DNA of 64,000 nucleotides from Salvator merianae (lineage: Eukaryota > Chordata > Lepidosauria > Squamata > Teiidae), in contig QVOM02000116.1 of the NCBI GenBank assembly GCA_003586115.2, forward strand, positions 46,973,692 to 47,037,691. The letters are read 5' to 3'. The translations under genes and the position numbers were made by a program. Of this stretch, positions 12,906-24,965 are shown piece by piece; the stretch's first letter is position 1, and every line of letters starts with the position of its first letter. The notes below the pieces were generated by a model. It did not search any database, had not been told where the DNA came from, and was given only the letters and a program-made list of their open reading frames with translations.

Positions 12906-14084
12906 CTGCCGTCCAAATGAAATGGCCCAGCTTATTCTACAGTTTTTGTCAGAAGAGTCTGGCAGAATGATGTGCAGGGATGGGGCTTAGACTACAATTC
13001 GCTACTAGGCCACCTGATGTCAGAAAAAAACTGCTTTCTTCCACTGTGCCTAAAAACATGGTGCACTGCTGTTTGCCACCATAAAAGACAAGCTCCTCTG
13101 TGCCTATCACACATGGGAGCTGATTTTCAGGGTAGGATTCCTGTAATGGCCACAGTTAGGTTAGTGGAGAGAACAGCTTGTAGCCAAACCAGTCTTCTCC
13201 TGCCCTCATAAATGGCATTCTGGGTCTCCAGTTCTAAAGTTCAGTAACTTATTTCCCCTTCTCGGCCTCAAGTCTCTTTTCATCCTCATTATGCAAAAGC
13301 TGAGGGGCTGTACTACTACTTGCCTTAAAGCCAGAAGCTAGGAGGATCAACCTGCTTTGAGTAGGATATAAGAAAAAGGGTTGGCCAATCCAGTTTCCTG
13401 TTGCAGACAAGACTTGCCCATGTGCAGTTACCTTGTTGATCTGATTTTGTGTTTTGAACTTATTTCCTTTATTCCTTCCGAAGGCAAAAGCAAAATCATC
13501 TTCGTCACCACCCAGTGTAGACACTTCTGATTATACCCTGAAAAGAGAAATTTTGCAGAAGACACTGACAACCAATAGAAAAAAAAGAATTTGAAGGAAA
13601 GCCCACAGGCAGTCTTAGCAAATTTAAAAATCCAAGAGGTTATCTTCTACTTTGGAAGGTTTTCAAGTACGTTGTCAAATTAAGATATATTTTGATTTAT
13701 TATTCAGTACAAATTCTCACCTTTACATCCCTTTTACTTCAACAATCCTGGGATCAGCCCAGCATTGAGCTCTCGTATACAGAAAACCAGAACGGCCCTC
13801 TTGCAAGCCCGATAGAAGTCCAGCAGAGAGCTGTCCATGGTCCTCAACCACCATTGCCTTGAGCTCTTTCAATGCTTTAGGTGGGGAAGAAGCAATAAAT
13901 TGATAGCTTTTCCAAATGTAGTTAATAAAACTTTCAGCTTGCACTGGTGTGGAATTTAAACTGCGGAAGTTAAAAGGAGATTTATAGCAAATCTATAGTA
14001 CTTACATCTAGTTTTTTAAAGACATCATGTCTCTGCAGGACTTTCTGCTTGCCAGCCTGGAGTTCTAGCCAGAGAATCCAGCTG
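12906..14084. other. Intergenic DNA, nothing recognised
   Basis: Short open frames without domains and no named repeat. Confidence 0.45.
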
Positions 14085-14275
14085 GGAGAACAGAACAGAG
14101 TCTGAGAACAGAATTCAAATTCCAGTTCAGCCATAGAAATACACTTACTCCCATGCCTACCACTGCAACTTGTCCTTCCTCACAGGGTTGTTTTCAGGAC
14201 AAAATGGAGGAGAGGAGGATAATTTGTCCCATCTTGAGCTGTTAGATCAAAAGGCAGGATATAAATGCAACCTTA
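14085..14275 (+). repeat. CORE-type tRNA SINE, plus strand
   Basis: 'TCAAATTCCAGTTCAGCC' (B-box region), 'CCTCACAGGGTTGTTTTCAG', 'AAAATGGAGGAGAGGAG' and 'GGCAGGATATAAATGCAA' follow the family consensus in order. Confidence 0.7.
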
Positions 14276-14889
14276 CTGTTTCAGAGTGTCATTGAAAAAT
14301 AATGTCAGAGGCTCTTCTGTTGATCTGAAATGCCCATGTTTCAGGATTAATATCTGTTATGACATGAAGCAGATGACTCAGGCAGTAGCAGTGGGTGGGA
14401 AAATGAAGTCCATAAATACATTCCATAGGATGTACAGATGGCACTGAATTCTTTTCACATTCCAGTACAACATGTAGGGAATTGTGCATAGTTGTGACAA
14501 AGCCCATACAGTTATACCTAGCATGGAGAAAATGGTCAGAAAAGTTTTGTCTTTGATCTTATTTCCTTCCATTTACTTTTCCCTATAACTTGCTCTGACT
14601 ATTCTTGGTTTCAACCCTGGATTGATTTTTCTTGCAGATTAGAGGCTTTTTATGGGGCAATGCAAGGGGAGAATTAGGTAGGAGATGAAGAAAATATTTT
14701 GCCTGACCCTCCAGCAACTGGCTTCCAGAAAAAATAAGAGTCCTGGCCCTGGAAAAAAGACAACTTCCTGTGTCTTTAGGTCTGGCTTTCAAACTGTGTC
14801 TCTCCATCTTGGAGGTAATGAAGTCATATGCATCTTAAACATCTGCCACTGCAATTCTAAATTCTGCGCCAGTGGAAGCTGGAAGTTTT

Positions 14890-15700
14890 ATTAACTGCAT
14901 TTCAAAAAGCTATCAATTTATTTCCTCTTTTCCCCCTAAAGCATGTTGAAATTATAGTGCTCATAAATTTGAAGCCTTGACAAAAGAGAGAACAGAAATG
15001 AGTTTTGGCCTGGCATAGAGCAATCTTTCAATTGAACACTTACCTAACTATTGATCAGAGAAATTTCTGCACAGAGTCAGATACCTTGGCACCTAATCTC
15101 ACAGGGAACGTTCCTGCAAACCAAACATCTATTTTTTTTTAAAAGAACTTTCGGGGGGGGGGCTCTCTCCCCAAACCCCAACCCCTCTCTCTAGAGTCTA
15201 TGTGACCTTGCATTTCCATACTTTCTCCTCTTGCAAGTAAGCACAGTTTTAATAAACTTTCTTTGATTCTCTTTGTAGTAGGAGTATGAAATTTGCCAGT
15301 GTTATTGATCCAAACACATTAGACTCAAACAATTGCCATTCTGTATTTAAAACTCATTTGCTAGTTGCATTTTTTGACTCTGATAGAATGACTCCCGTTC
15401 CCAAACCTTTAATGCATGGTATCTTGATATCAATGTTGGTAACCTGACATCTGTGTTTTCAGCCTGATGACCCATTCAGAGCACTATTGTAATCTTTTGC
15501 TTGGTCCCTTTCACAATCAGCCATCTGAAACTCTTTGCATTACATTATAAGAGGGAGAAGGAAACAGAGCAAGAAATTCCCAATTAATGGGTGCCAAAAT
15601 CCAAATGTTAATTCTTTCTCCTAATAGAAGAATTCTGTAGCTCCAATTTTGCATTATAATTTTTGACAGAACCTGTTTCATCTAAACCATCAACATTCAT
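14890..15700. promoter_or_regulatory. Candidate conserved non-coding region
   Basis: Apart from a T/G-rich run near 15130-15170 this stretch is free of recognisable repeats. It has many short AT-rich motifs, including TATCAATTTATT, TTTAATAAAC, CAACAATTGCC-like sequence and CCAATTAATGG near 15578. The call rests on texture only. Confidence 0.25.
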
Positions 15701-16399
15701 CCATGATTCAAGCATGTTTGAAAGAATTGCCACAGTGTTTCAATTTTTTTCACCTGTCTTTATTTTTCTCACTTTCCATTTCACTTTGGTTATCTTCCTT
15801 AGAATATTTGAAGGACTTTTCTTGCTATGAAATCCTCATAGCTGTGGTTTCTATTTTCTTTCATCTTTCAACTTGCAGACATGAAGGTTTGGCCTTTTTG
15901 TGTTTCATCTTCCCTGAAAGTGAAACACAAAGATTGGTATCCCAGTAATACATTGCACCAAAAATAACTGAATTTCAATGTCTGGGGTTCCCCCTCATTA
16001 TGTTGATGATGAACCAGATACAGGAGTCAAGGCTTGAACATCAGCTAAGGGGCTGACGCTGATACCTTCAATTTCGTTTGGACCTTGGTTACTTTCCCTC
16101 ATGTGTAAATGCTGAGTATAGTTTCACTGATTCCATGACACTATCTCAGCATCTCATCCTCTGCTGTTCCCTTCCCCTATCACCTTCAACCATCCCCAGC
16201 ATCAGGACCTTTTCCAAAGAGTCCTGTTTTCTCATTATGTGGTCAGAGTATTTGAGCTTCAGCCTCCGTATTTGTCCTTCCAGTGAACAGTCAGGATTGG
16301 TTTCCTTTAGTATTGACCAATTTGATCTTCATGTTGTCTAAGGGATCCCCAAAAGTCCTAGGGATCTAGTTTGACTGGTCTGATCTCCCTGCAGTCCAA
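15701..16399. other. Intergenic DNA, nothing recognised
   Basis: T-rich sequence with two short plus-strand open frames. No domain, repeat or RNA gene is visible. Confidence 0.4.
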
Positions 16400-17290
16400 G
16401 GGACTAGAACACTTTAAAACAATTAGTACTAAATACCTGACTGTAAAATTATTATCCGCCTAGCAGAGAGTGAGGGGGGGAAATGAAAACAAGAGTGCTA
16501 ATTACCTAGATAAGCTGAAAAATCTATGTTCATTTACAAATGGACATCAAATGAAGCCTCCATTACTATAATGTATTTACACTGTCAGCTCAGCCTAAAA
16601 GGGTATTCAGAATTATTGCGGAAGGGTGAAACCTTAGCACTCACCTCCACAAAGCATTCATCACGTTGGTGGTCTTTACTCATCTAAGTAGCCCCATTAG
16701 AGGGCTAGGATTTACAAGAGCCAGGCTTTTTTTTTTACAGACACACGCTAGCCCTGCGTAGAACTAAAATGGCATTTATTACTTTAAAGATGCAGAGCGT
16801 AAATATTTCTTTCCTGGCCCAAGAGTCATACATATTTGGTTGGGATGATCTAGAGCAATTTTTTTGGTGACACAGTAAACTCAGATGGAAAATCTAAATA
16901 GGCATTTTTGTATATTTATTGCTCCGCAGGGACCATAGATGGATTTCACCTCACTTTGCCGCGCTGCAAGCAAATTAGGTTGAAATCCTTCCAAGAAGTG
17001 AAATGATACATTTATAAATCCTCCTTATTGAACTTCTGGCCTTGAGTAACTTTATTATAATAAAACATTTAGGTGGGTTTTCTCCTTTCATTTATTTTGG
17101 AAATGCCTTCCGCTTACAGGGAAAGAATTGTCAGACTTTTGTAATTTCACCTCCACATGCTGAATTTCGTGCTGCAAACAAGCATGCATCAAATAATAAA
17201 ATCACACCCCAGTGTATCCAATATGTAATGAATTTCTGCATGTGCTGTTTTATTCATTAGGTTGATTTATGGACACTTAGAGTACGCTGC
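16400..17290. promoter_or_regulatory. Candidate conserved non-coding element, about 31 kb upstream of MNX1
   Basis: An 890-bp block without repeats contains ACAATTAGTAC, GCTAATTACC (TAATTA 16499-16504), TTTATTACTTTAAAG, TTTATAATAAAAC, CAAATAATAAAATC and GTTTTATTCATTAGG, plus unique CG words (CCGCGCTGCAAGC, ACGCTGCCGCC). Dense homeodomain/Hox-Cdx-like sites in unique sequence resemble the deeply conserved enhancers around homeobox genes. Confidence 0.45.
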
Positions 17291-17660
17291 CGCCTTAAAC
17301 AACTTAAGGTTGATTGGTCTGGAGCTGTGCAGGGATTCTAAGATAATGCTGGATCCCTGCCATCACTTGAAACAATAGCTTGAATGCCTGTGTGGATAAA
17401 CAACCTTGGTTTAAATGGCCTAGGTGAGTCAAGAAAAAAAACCCAATTAAAATAGGAAAAGCATGATTCTGAAGGCTGCACTTGAACAGAACAAACCCTG
17501 TGAAGCCTCCATTTAAAGGGTACAGTTCAGACTACAATTCCCATGATCCTTAGCCAAAGGAGTTACAGACCAGAATGGCTAAGGACTGGAGAAGTTCAAA
17601 AACAGAAACAATAGGAAACATATATTTTGCTGGTTTCATAGAAGTTTAAAGACAACCGTT

Positions 17661-17807
17661 GGGAGTGGCTGTAACTCAGTGGTAAGCACAAGCAGCCTGG
17701 AAAGCAGAGGGTTGCTGGTTCAATCCTCAGCCTCTCCCCGGAAGTAGGCAGTTGCAAACCACTCATGCATTTCTGCCATAAAACTATATAGAGGTGCCCA
17801 TGGAGTC
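17661..17807 (+). repeat. tRNA-derived SINE, plus strand, first of a tandem pair
   Basis: The head GGGAGTGGCTGTAACTCAGT and a consensus B box GGTTCAATCC at 17717-17726 are pol III promoter elements. The body 'GAAGTAGGCAGTTGCAAACC' follows, and the element stops at 'GCCCATGGAGTC' where the next copy begins. Confidence 0.8.
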
Positions 17808-18015
17808 TAGCATGGACTGTAACTCAGTGGTTTCACATGCAGCTTGGAAAGCAAAGGGTTGCCAGTTTGATCCCCAGTCTCCCCACAGAAGTAGGCAGTG
17901 GCAAACCACATCTGAATCTTTGCCAGGAAACATACAGAAAGATGCCCAAGGAGATGCTCATGCAGTCAGTCAGGAGTCAGTCACAACTCCGTGGTACCCA
18001 ACAACAAAAGACAAC
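17808..18015 (+). repeat. tRNA-derived SINE, plus strand, second of a tandem pair
   Basis: A second tRNA-like head (GACTGTAACTCAGTGG), B box region 'AGTTTGATCCCC', the body 'GGCAGTGGCAAACCACATC' and the complete tail 'CTCCGTGGTACCCAACAACA'. The first copy lacks this tail, so the pair looks like a dimer ending in one shared tail. Confidence 0.8.
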
Positions 18016-19599
18016 CAGTGGTGGTAGCAGCAGCAGAATCAGCAGCAGTCTTATTTGCATGACCTTCAGGCTGGAAATGCTGTGAGAGGGGAATTAACTC
18101 TTTCATCGCTCCATTCTTCTAGTACAGTGGTGTTTTATAGAGCAAAGTCACAATTGGAACACTCACTTTCACCTACCAACCAGGATGCAAACAGCCCTTT
18201 TAGTCCTTTCACAATCCACTTCTTTGGCCTCATAGGCCCAGAAATCTGATAAATATTGTTTCAGTCCATCCATCTGCATTCTGAGAGGGATATCATCAAA
18301 ATTTGCTTCTCTAACTCTTGCCTTTTTTAAAAGATTTAGCTTCACAGGTTAAAAGGTCCAGGTTCAAAGGAGAAATGATTCCACCACTGAAAAATCATAC
18401 TGTTTTCTTAGAAGATTATTACAGTCACGACAAAGATGGTGACTCTGTCCACAAAGAAGTTTAGCGCTATTTCAGGAAAACCTGTGACCAGAGTAGGGTT
18501 TCTCTGAAATAGGTTATTGTGCGATTTAGCGGGAATTTAATGAGGATATAATGGGGCTATGGTGCGGTTGCCACAGATACATGTGGCAATCCCACCATTA
18601 TGCAGACATAATGGTGCTATATTTCTGCCATCTGGATGGGGCCATAGTCATCAAAATGAACACACATCAACCAGGCTTTCTTCTCATTTGGCTCACTCCT
18701 CAGAAGTTTATTCAAAGAAATTGACAAGCTGATTTAGTATAAGCATGTGTAAAGAGCTTTGGGATTCCAGTTCTTGGGTGTTTTTACTATACCATGGAGC
18801 TATTTGAAAAATTCAAAGAGTTTAAAAAAGATCTACTAGGCATGCCTGCTCAGAAATAAGCCACACAGAATTCAGTAAATGGGTGCAGGGTTAATGAACA
18901 CTCAGCAAAATTTCATCAACAATTTTGCTTTTAACTTTAGCATGGTTCATTTTTCTTCAGAGAAAAAGAAGTCAAAAGGAGAACGGGTGGGATTTATTTA
19001 CTCAGAAACCTGGCATTTTAGGGAGCTAGTGCACACACAGCCTGTTTAAAGCAGGAGCCCTTAAAGGCCACTTACCAAAATGCATTTTCCACTGGAGAAA
19101 GCATATTCATGGCATTTACAGTGAATATTCACAGTAAGGTCAAGCTGATTTCTCACAGTCTATTGCAGTGGGAATAGCCACTGAAACACAGGCAGTGGTT
19201 CACCGCTGTGCTCATTGGCTACAATTCCATCCTGGCTTTTCCAGGACAAAATGAGATTTACTTCTGAATTAACATGGTTACAATTGCACTGAATTCAGTG
19301 AAGCTTACTTCTGAGTAGACTTTTTTTTTTAGATAATCTATCTTATATGTTTTTATAGAGATTTTATTGTGACCTTCCCTGACATCTTCAGGTATGGGGT
19401 GGGCTAGAAATATGCATAAATAATAAATAAATAAGCTTGCATTATTACTATTTGTCCTTATTCTTTCCTCCAATTCTTTTCCTGGGCAACTTTCTTTCTG
19501 ATTCACACACACACATACACACATAAGATACTCTGACCCATAGCAGGTCATGCCACTTGTGGGTCACAACATGTACCTACTGAAGTCTGGCAAATCAGA
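18016..19599. other. Intergenic DNA with degenerate repeat fragments
   Basis: At 18530-18660, 'GGTTGCCACAGATACATGTG' and 'GCCATCTGGATGGGGCC' resemble the right part of the 3' UTR transposon at 59086. At 19285-19320, 'GCTTACTTCTGAGTAGAC' is a short word widespread in squamate DNA. 'AATAAATAAATAAGC' near 19420 is a typical retroelement tail. There is no gene. Confidence 0.4.
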
Positions 19600-20080
19600 A
19601 AGCAATTGTGGCACTCCATCTCACGGAATTTAAAGTGATTACTATCCTATTAAAGGTTGGCAGTGTAAATACGTTTCGAGTTAATGCAATAGTAATGCCT
19701 TTTAATCTTATCTACCTTACATGCTTGCTTCTAACCTTTCCAGTGGGTTGTAACGTAAGTGCCCGAGCTACATCAATTACATCTCCATTAGTATTTCAGA
19801 TATCTCTCCTCGTATAGCATTATCAGAGCCTGGACCCAAGAAATGTCAATATTGTCTTTCCCTTCATTATGCTAATCATGCTATGTAATTTAGGGCGTTT
19901 ATGGTTCTTAAAAGGAGACCAAGATATTTATGCTGAGATAACATTTCCAAGAAGCAGGCCTGACTGAGAATGGTAGGGAACTGTGCAAATACGCAAGCTG
20001 GGGAAACAGTTGCAAGAATGCTTTCTCTTCTCTTTCGTTAAATCTATGCCGCACCTAAGCTTAGGATTGCCATATGAAAG
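19600..20080. promoter_or_regulatory. Candidate conserved non-coding element
   Basis: Repeat-free sequence with TTAAAGTGATTAC, AGTTAATGCAATAG, TTTTAATCTTATC, CATCAATTACATC, CCATTAGTATTTC, ATGCTAATCATGC and TATGTAATTTAGG in under 300 bp. These are octamer- and homeodomain-like motifs. Confidence 0.35.
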
Positions 20081-20169
20081 CCATGCCAGAGCCCCTTAAG
20101 CTGTAATCCATTTCTCCTTCCCTTTTTTACATCCTCACCAGAAGAGACCAGTTCTAGTACTTTATTATA

Positions 20170-20628
20170 AGGCTTTTTTGCACTGCCACTTAGTCAGGAC
20201 GAGAAAGGAAACCGCAGATCTCTCTTCGGCACGTTACTGTGGAATACAGTAGGCCCCACTAACTGCTGGAACTCCCTGTCCACATAGAATGGAGAGTAAT
20301 CCAGATTGAGGGGCCCTTGATCTGGATCACCAGTAGACGTCAATACTGATGTCTATTGGCGGACCTAGTACAACCTAGTCTGGAAAATGGAGGCATGCAA
20401 AGGTCTGGTGCCAAAACGGGTTTCCCAGTGACTCCAAGGCTAGGAGCACTCAGAGCCCAGCCTCAAAGCTCCTGCAGGCTTCAGGGCCATTATGGTGTCT
20501 GGTCTGGACTGGCACCGTCACTGCAGATGGCACAGTTCCAGGACACACCTGGCTCTTGTCTGAACCAGCGGGCCTTGCTGGTCCAGCCCCACTGGTTTGG
20601 ATCACAGCATTTCAGTGCAGAAAGGCCC
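20170..20628. mobile_element. Candidate non-autonomous DNA transposon with CCTTTYYGCAC-type ends
   Basis: The left end GGCTTTTTTGCACTGCC and the right end (reverse complement GGGCCTTTCTGCACTGAAA) match the terminal motif of the elements at 22160, 25986, 28312, 40435 and 42252. The 459-bp interior has no transposase frame. The left end is diverged. Confidence 0.45.
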
Positions 20629-20869
20629 ATAGTCTTTCAGCAGACAAGAAGAAATATACTAAAATCAGAAGGTGACAAGGTTTAGTTGATATTCTGTGCC
20701 TGATATTGGGCCTGGTATTTGGAAGGGAGAGTCCACTCCTAGATTTAATACTGCATAAAGAGGTCAATATATTTAAATTTCTTTCTTCCCCTTGGGGAAC
20801 TGATGCTCTTTAACACGAGCAAGTGTCAGGTGACATGCATTTAAGCAAAAATTCTTAACTACAAATATA

Positions 20870-21082
20870 GGCTGTGATCAGACATAACAAAAAGGGTGCT
20901 TCAGAGGCGCCTCAGAGGGACAGTGTGTGACCCTCTTTTTCCCAACCTTCTCTCATCCACCTTTTCTAGCACAGAATGTTAATGAGAGGGGGAGGGGCAG
21001 TCTGGTGCGTGAACAATCCCATCTCAGAGCCTGCAATAAGACGCCTCAGAGATGGTTTTATTTGCTGTGTCTGATCATGGCC
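20870..21082. mobile_element. 213-bp hairpin transposon, ends GGCTGTGATCAGACA
   Basis: The left end GGCTGTGATCAGACATAACA and the right end (reverse complement GGCCATGATCAGACACAGCA) form inverted repeats that continue inward through 'GAGGCGCCTCAGAGG' and 'GCCTCAGAGATGG'. No clear target duplication is visible. Confidence 0.6.
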
Positions 21083-21199
21083 AAAGACTAAGGGGCTCTA
21101 AGCTGACTATGACTAACCAGGTGAGAGACATATGAAAGAAAGTGTTGGCACAGTGTGTCTCAGGCATAGAAATAAGCCCAATTGTACGTTAGAGATAAT

Positions 21200-21372
21200 C
21201 AGAAATGTTTTTGCTAATGAAACTGCCAATATTATACATCATGCTCTTAGACAAATCAATGATGCAACTCCATCTGGAATGCTGTGCAGAGTTCTGGTTG
21301 CCACGTCTCAAAAAAGATACAGAACAGTTAGACAATATTCAAAGGAGGAAACTAAGGCAGATTCTGCCCAAT
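21200..21372 (+). mobile_element. CR1-like LINE fragment
   Basis: 'AATGATGCAACTCCATCTGG', 'TGTGCAGAGTTCTGGTTGCC' and 'CTCAAAAAAGATACAGAAC' follow the 3' coding end of CR1 ORF2. It is diverged and truncated at both ends. Confidence 0.6.
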
Positions 21373-22159
21373 GGTGGAACCTGCACTCCAGGCAAAGATT
21401 GCCCTTGAGCGATCTTTGTCAGTCGTGCCGTCCCTCCCAGCAGCTGTGCTGTGCTGTTTGCATGCCTGCCACTGCTCTGGGAAAAGGAACACTAAAAAGG
21501 AGAACTTTTATCACCTGGTTCGTTGTTTCCTCCTGAGGTCCTCTTGGAGTGCACAGGAATTGGCCATGGAAGTCAGCCATTTTCTGTGCTCACCAACGAA
21601 GATCTCGCCAGACCAGACAGATCTGCACAGTGCAGTACGAGTAAATCACCATGAAGCACTCGCTGAGAATTATCATTATAATTCTCTAATGAGCAATAAG
21701 AAACTTCCCTAAGGACACTCTTATGGGGTAACAGGACCAGGCAGAGGTGCAGCTAATGCACCTTCACTGCAATCCCACGGCTCTCTTAGGGGCCCATGAA
21801 GATCTTCCCTAAAATGAGCATGGGTTACACAAAATTCCTTATGAGGAAAGGTTGCGATGTTTATGCTTTTTGGTCTAGAAGTGAGATGAGTGAAAGAGAG
21901 CATGATTGAAACCGATAAAACAGGATTGGCTGTTGGCATTGGGAGTACTGGAAGTGCCCACAAGTGGTGTGAACTTATAGTGGGTGTTTTGGGCTGCCTC
22001 CACTTTCAATGGCTGCTCTTGATGTAGAATTACACAAAGTGTGGCCAAAGAAGACAAGGAGAAGATTCACTCTCTTTCCCAAAATATCACAAACAAGAGT
22101 CACCCAATGAAGCCAAATCTTAAGTATACGAGTATACTTAAACACAAGTATTCATCACA
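21373..22159. other. Intergenic DNA, nothing recognised
   Basis: Short open frames and no named repeat or motif cluster. Confidence 0.4.
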
Positions 22160-22340
22160 GGTCCTTTCTGCACTAGGCTTGATTCTGGATTATATTCCAG
22201 AATATGGGCCCGCCATCTGCATGCTAGTGCAGACAATGGCAAGCCCCAGGCAGGTTCCTGCCATAGTCTGCACCAGCATGAGGGTGGCAGGTCCCTGTTC
22301 TGGGATATAATCCAAAATAAGGCCCAGTGCAGAAAGGCCC
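22160..22340. mobile_element. Foldback (palindromic) transposon, family member 1
   Basis: The left arm GTCCTTTCTGCACTAGG runs to 'GATTCTGGATTATATTCC' and 'GCCATCTGCATGCTAGTGCA'. The right arm is its near-perfect reverse complement ('TGCACCAGCATGAGGGTGGC', 'GGGATATAATCCAAAATAAG', 'CAGTGCAGAAAGGCC'). Almost the whole 180 bp can fold into one hairpin. Confidence 0.75.
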
Positions 22341-22479
22341 ACAGTAGAATCTGTGAAGTTCAGCACTAGCATGATTGAAACTTGCCCTTCAAAAATCAGG
22401 CAGCTTTTGAAGAGCATTCAAATGAACTTTAAATGATTTTCTGGACTGTCTTCAGTGATGCTCTTGTCCTGTGAAACTT

Positions 22480-22870
22480 CATCAGAATGGCCATTAATTC
22501 AGTTGCTTCCTTCCAATTACTTTCCAGAGCAAGCCAGTGCAGAATGTGAAAATTAATGGGACAAAATGTTAACGTCCCCCTGGAAAAATGTAGATGTCAC
22601 AGCAACAAATTGCTGCCATCCACACAAATAAGCTAGCAAAGCCATGAAACTGCTGAGATTTATTTTATTTGTGTTTGATATTTTCAGCATGTCTGCATTT
22701 TAAATGCATTTTAATCTAAAGGTTAATGCAGTTTTAATCAAGGTCGGATGGCTACTCTAATGGCCTACTCTTTTAAAACCTCTTTAGCTGGCTAGACAGA
22801 TATTATTAGCACTGAGTGCCATTAGGGCGGAAAAAGCATGAGTTTGAATCAAATGATTCTTATATATTAA
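22480..22870. promoter_or_regulatory. Candidate conserved non-coding element
   Basis: A repeat-free block with CCAATTACTTTCC, GAAAATTAATGGG, TTTTAATCTAAAGG, GGTTAATGCAG and TTTTAATCAAGG in close succession, plus GCCATTAGGGCGG. The spacing of TTAAT/TAAT words suggests a homeodomain-bound enhancer. Confidence 0.35.
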
Positions 22871-23282
22871 ATTAATTTTCAACACAAAATTACATTCATT
22901 ATATACATTTTCAAAAAGTGAAGAAAAATGGCATTATCAATATATTTCCCATCATATGCTCCTGTGAACTCCCCACCTATTATCTATTACTATATTAACA
23001 GGCCAACTGCTATTCCAACTATTAAATATTGTTTCCGATCCAAGGGTGTCAACCTCCCCTCTTCGGCATAATAGTCTCTGATCTACAAAATCAGAACAAT
23101 AAAGATGCTCAGTTATTGATCACTTCTGAAGTGAAACATGATCATATTAGTACTCAAAGTGTGGGCAGGTCCAATAGTTTTATGCCCATTTCTATGTCTA
23201 AGGTCCTGGGTTCTAGTTGCAGGCATCTCCTACGAACTCTTCACCTGGGACCAAATACTTAATAGTCAACTAAAAGTAAAGA

Positions 23283-23590
23283 CTAGAGATGTGTCAAACT
23301 GGTTCAGTCAGTTCGCAGCAAACTGGGGTGTTTGCAAGGTTCATATGTGAACCAAACCACTCTGTTCTTCAAAAAAACCATTTTGAATCAAGCCTGAACA
23401 AAGGGGTGTTGTAACAAGCCAAGTGATTCATAGCAAACCAAGGGTGGTTCACTATGGTTCACTTGGTTTGCATGTGAACTGAACCACCCCGTTGTTCAAA
23501 AACACCTGTTTGAATCAAGCCTGAACCAATGGTAGTTGGTTCGATTTGAAACGAACCAAATCACTAAATTTCTGATCATGCACATCTCTG
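23283..23590. mobile_element. 308-bp hairpin transposon with AGAGATGTG ends
   Basis: The ends AGAGATGTG and CACATCTCT are inverted repeats. A 7-bp GTAAAGA flanks the element on both sides (23276-23282 and 23591-23597), compatible with an 8-bp hAT-type duplication. The interior consists of inverted GGTTCAGT / GAACCAAAC words and a duplicated 'TTTGAATCAAGCCTGAAC'. Confidence 0.65.
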
Positions 23591-23929
23591 GTAAAGATTA
23601 CCCTTCTGTGGCTTGAACTGAACAAATTAAATTTTGCTGAACTACAATTTATAAGCTGGTCCTATACTCTTGATGCCTTAGCAGATCAGAAATTTCATAT
23701 AATGTTAGCAGAGTTCAGCAAGTTTTACTTGGGAACTGTAACATTCAGGGCCTGTGGCTGCAAAAGCCGACAGTGCTATGACTAAAAATCAAGGAAGACG
23801 CAGATCAGAGAAGGAACTTTTCCAAATTTTAGTTATTAGCAAACCACTCATAAGCAGCAAGAAAATTAAGTGAAGGGCAGTTATCCTCTGTTTCAGCTGT
23901 ATCTCTAATGTTCCATCACTATTGACTTC

Positions 23930-24050
23930 AAAGATGTAGCTGTGTTAGTCTGGATTTGTATAGCAACGGAATCTAGTAGCATCACAGAGGCTAACAAAGA
24001 GAAAGAAGTTGATAGCATGAGCTTTCATAAACTAAGCCTTCTTCATCACT
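23930..24050. repeat. Old amniote/reptile interspersed repeat fragment
   Basis: 'GTAGCTGTGTTAGTCTGGAT', 'AGAGGCTAACAAAGAGAAAG' and 'GATAGCATGAGCTTTCATAA' are the words of a repeat seen as an inverted pair at 43215-43402. Its class is not assigned. Confidence 0.5.
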
Positions 24051-24430
24051 ATTGGCTGTTATCCCAATAAAGACAGGAGGCATTTTGAGACCCAAGCCTT
24101 TCTTCCAAAATATTTCCTTTAAAAAAAATACAAAGCAAAATAATAGAAATTCCTAACAAGTCCCAGAATATTTAAATATCTTTAAACTGAAGATTCTGAA
24201 GAGTATTTCTCTCCATTTGACATTCAAAAGAAAGAAAGAACCAATCACAGGCAACTTTAGACACAAGGGTGAATGTGAGATTCTTGCTCATTTTAGTTGT
24301 ATAGTGACAATAAGAAAGCCACAGCATTTGCATCCTATTCCTATATGAAGCTTAAAATAGCGTAGCCTGGTTTTTTGGAAAGCCAGAAGCAAGAAACAGG
24401 ATGATACTATCTTGTTCCTTTACACACTAG

Positions 24431-24568
24431 GGCTGCATCCAGACATCTCTTATTTATTCCACTGTATTTGGATATTCCAGAACAAAGCATGGATATTCTG
24501 GAATATCCATGCTTTATTCTGGAATATACAAATACAGCAGAATAAATAAGTGATATATGGACGCAGCC
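24431..24568. mobile_element. 138-bp hairpin transposon, ends GGCTGCATCCAGACA
   Basis: The left end GGCTGCATCCAGACA and the right end (reverse complement GGCTGCGTCCATATA) flank a near-perfect palindrome centred on 'GGATATTCTGGAATATCC'. It is the smallest member of the group that includes 44999 and 59086. Confidence 0.65.
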
Positions 24569-24965
24569 TTTATCTCTTTCACAGATTATCAGGCACAGGA
24601 ATACCAGCGTGTCAGGCAGAAAAAGTCTTCCTGTAGTAAGGATATGTAGGATGAGTTGCCTGTCGATCCCAGCAGGAGTGGAAATTCCAAATAATTCAGA
24701 ATCCATTTACTGGATCAAACATGTAACTAGAAGCAACAACTGCAAAAACAACTGCAAGCTCTTTGCATTTTTTTGCTTTTATAAATTCTACCGCACCTAT
24801 ATTTTAAGCAATTTATGTACTGCGTTGCCTTCTATGACAAAGTTCAGTACCATATCTGATAACAAAAGCAGAACAATTGCCCTGTAGGTTTTGATCTGCA
24901 AACTGCTATTAAGTGGTAGGCCACAGAAAGCTTCAGTAGCAGCAGGACCATTGACAGTGCAGACT

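Noticed and set aside
17661..17735. Possible tRNA gene
   Set aside because: It has pol III A- and B-box-like sequence but no full cloverleaf, and it is repeated as the head of a SINE in at least seven places.
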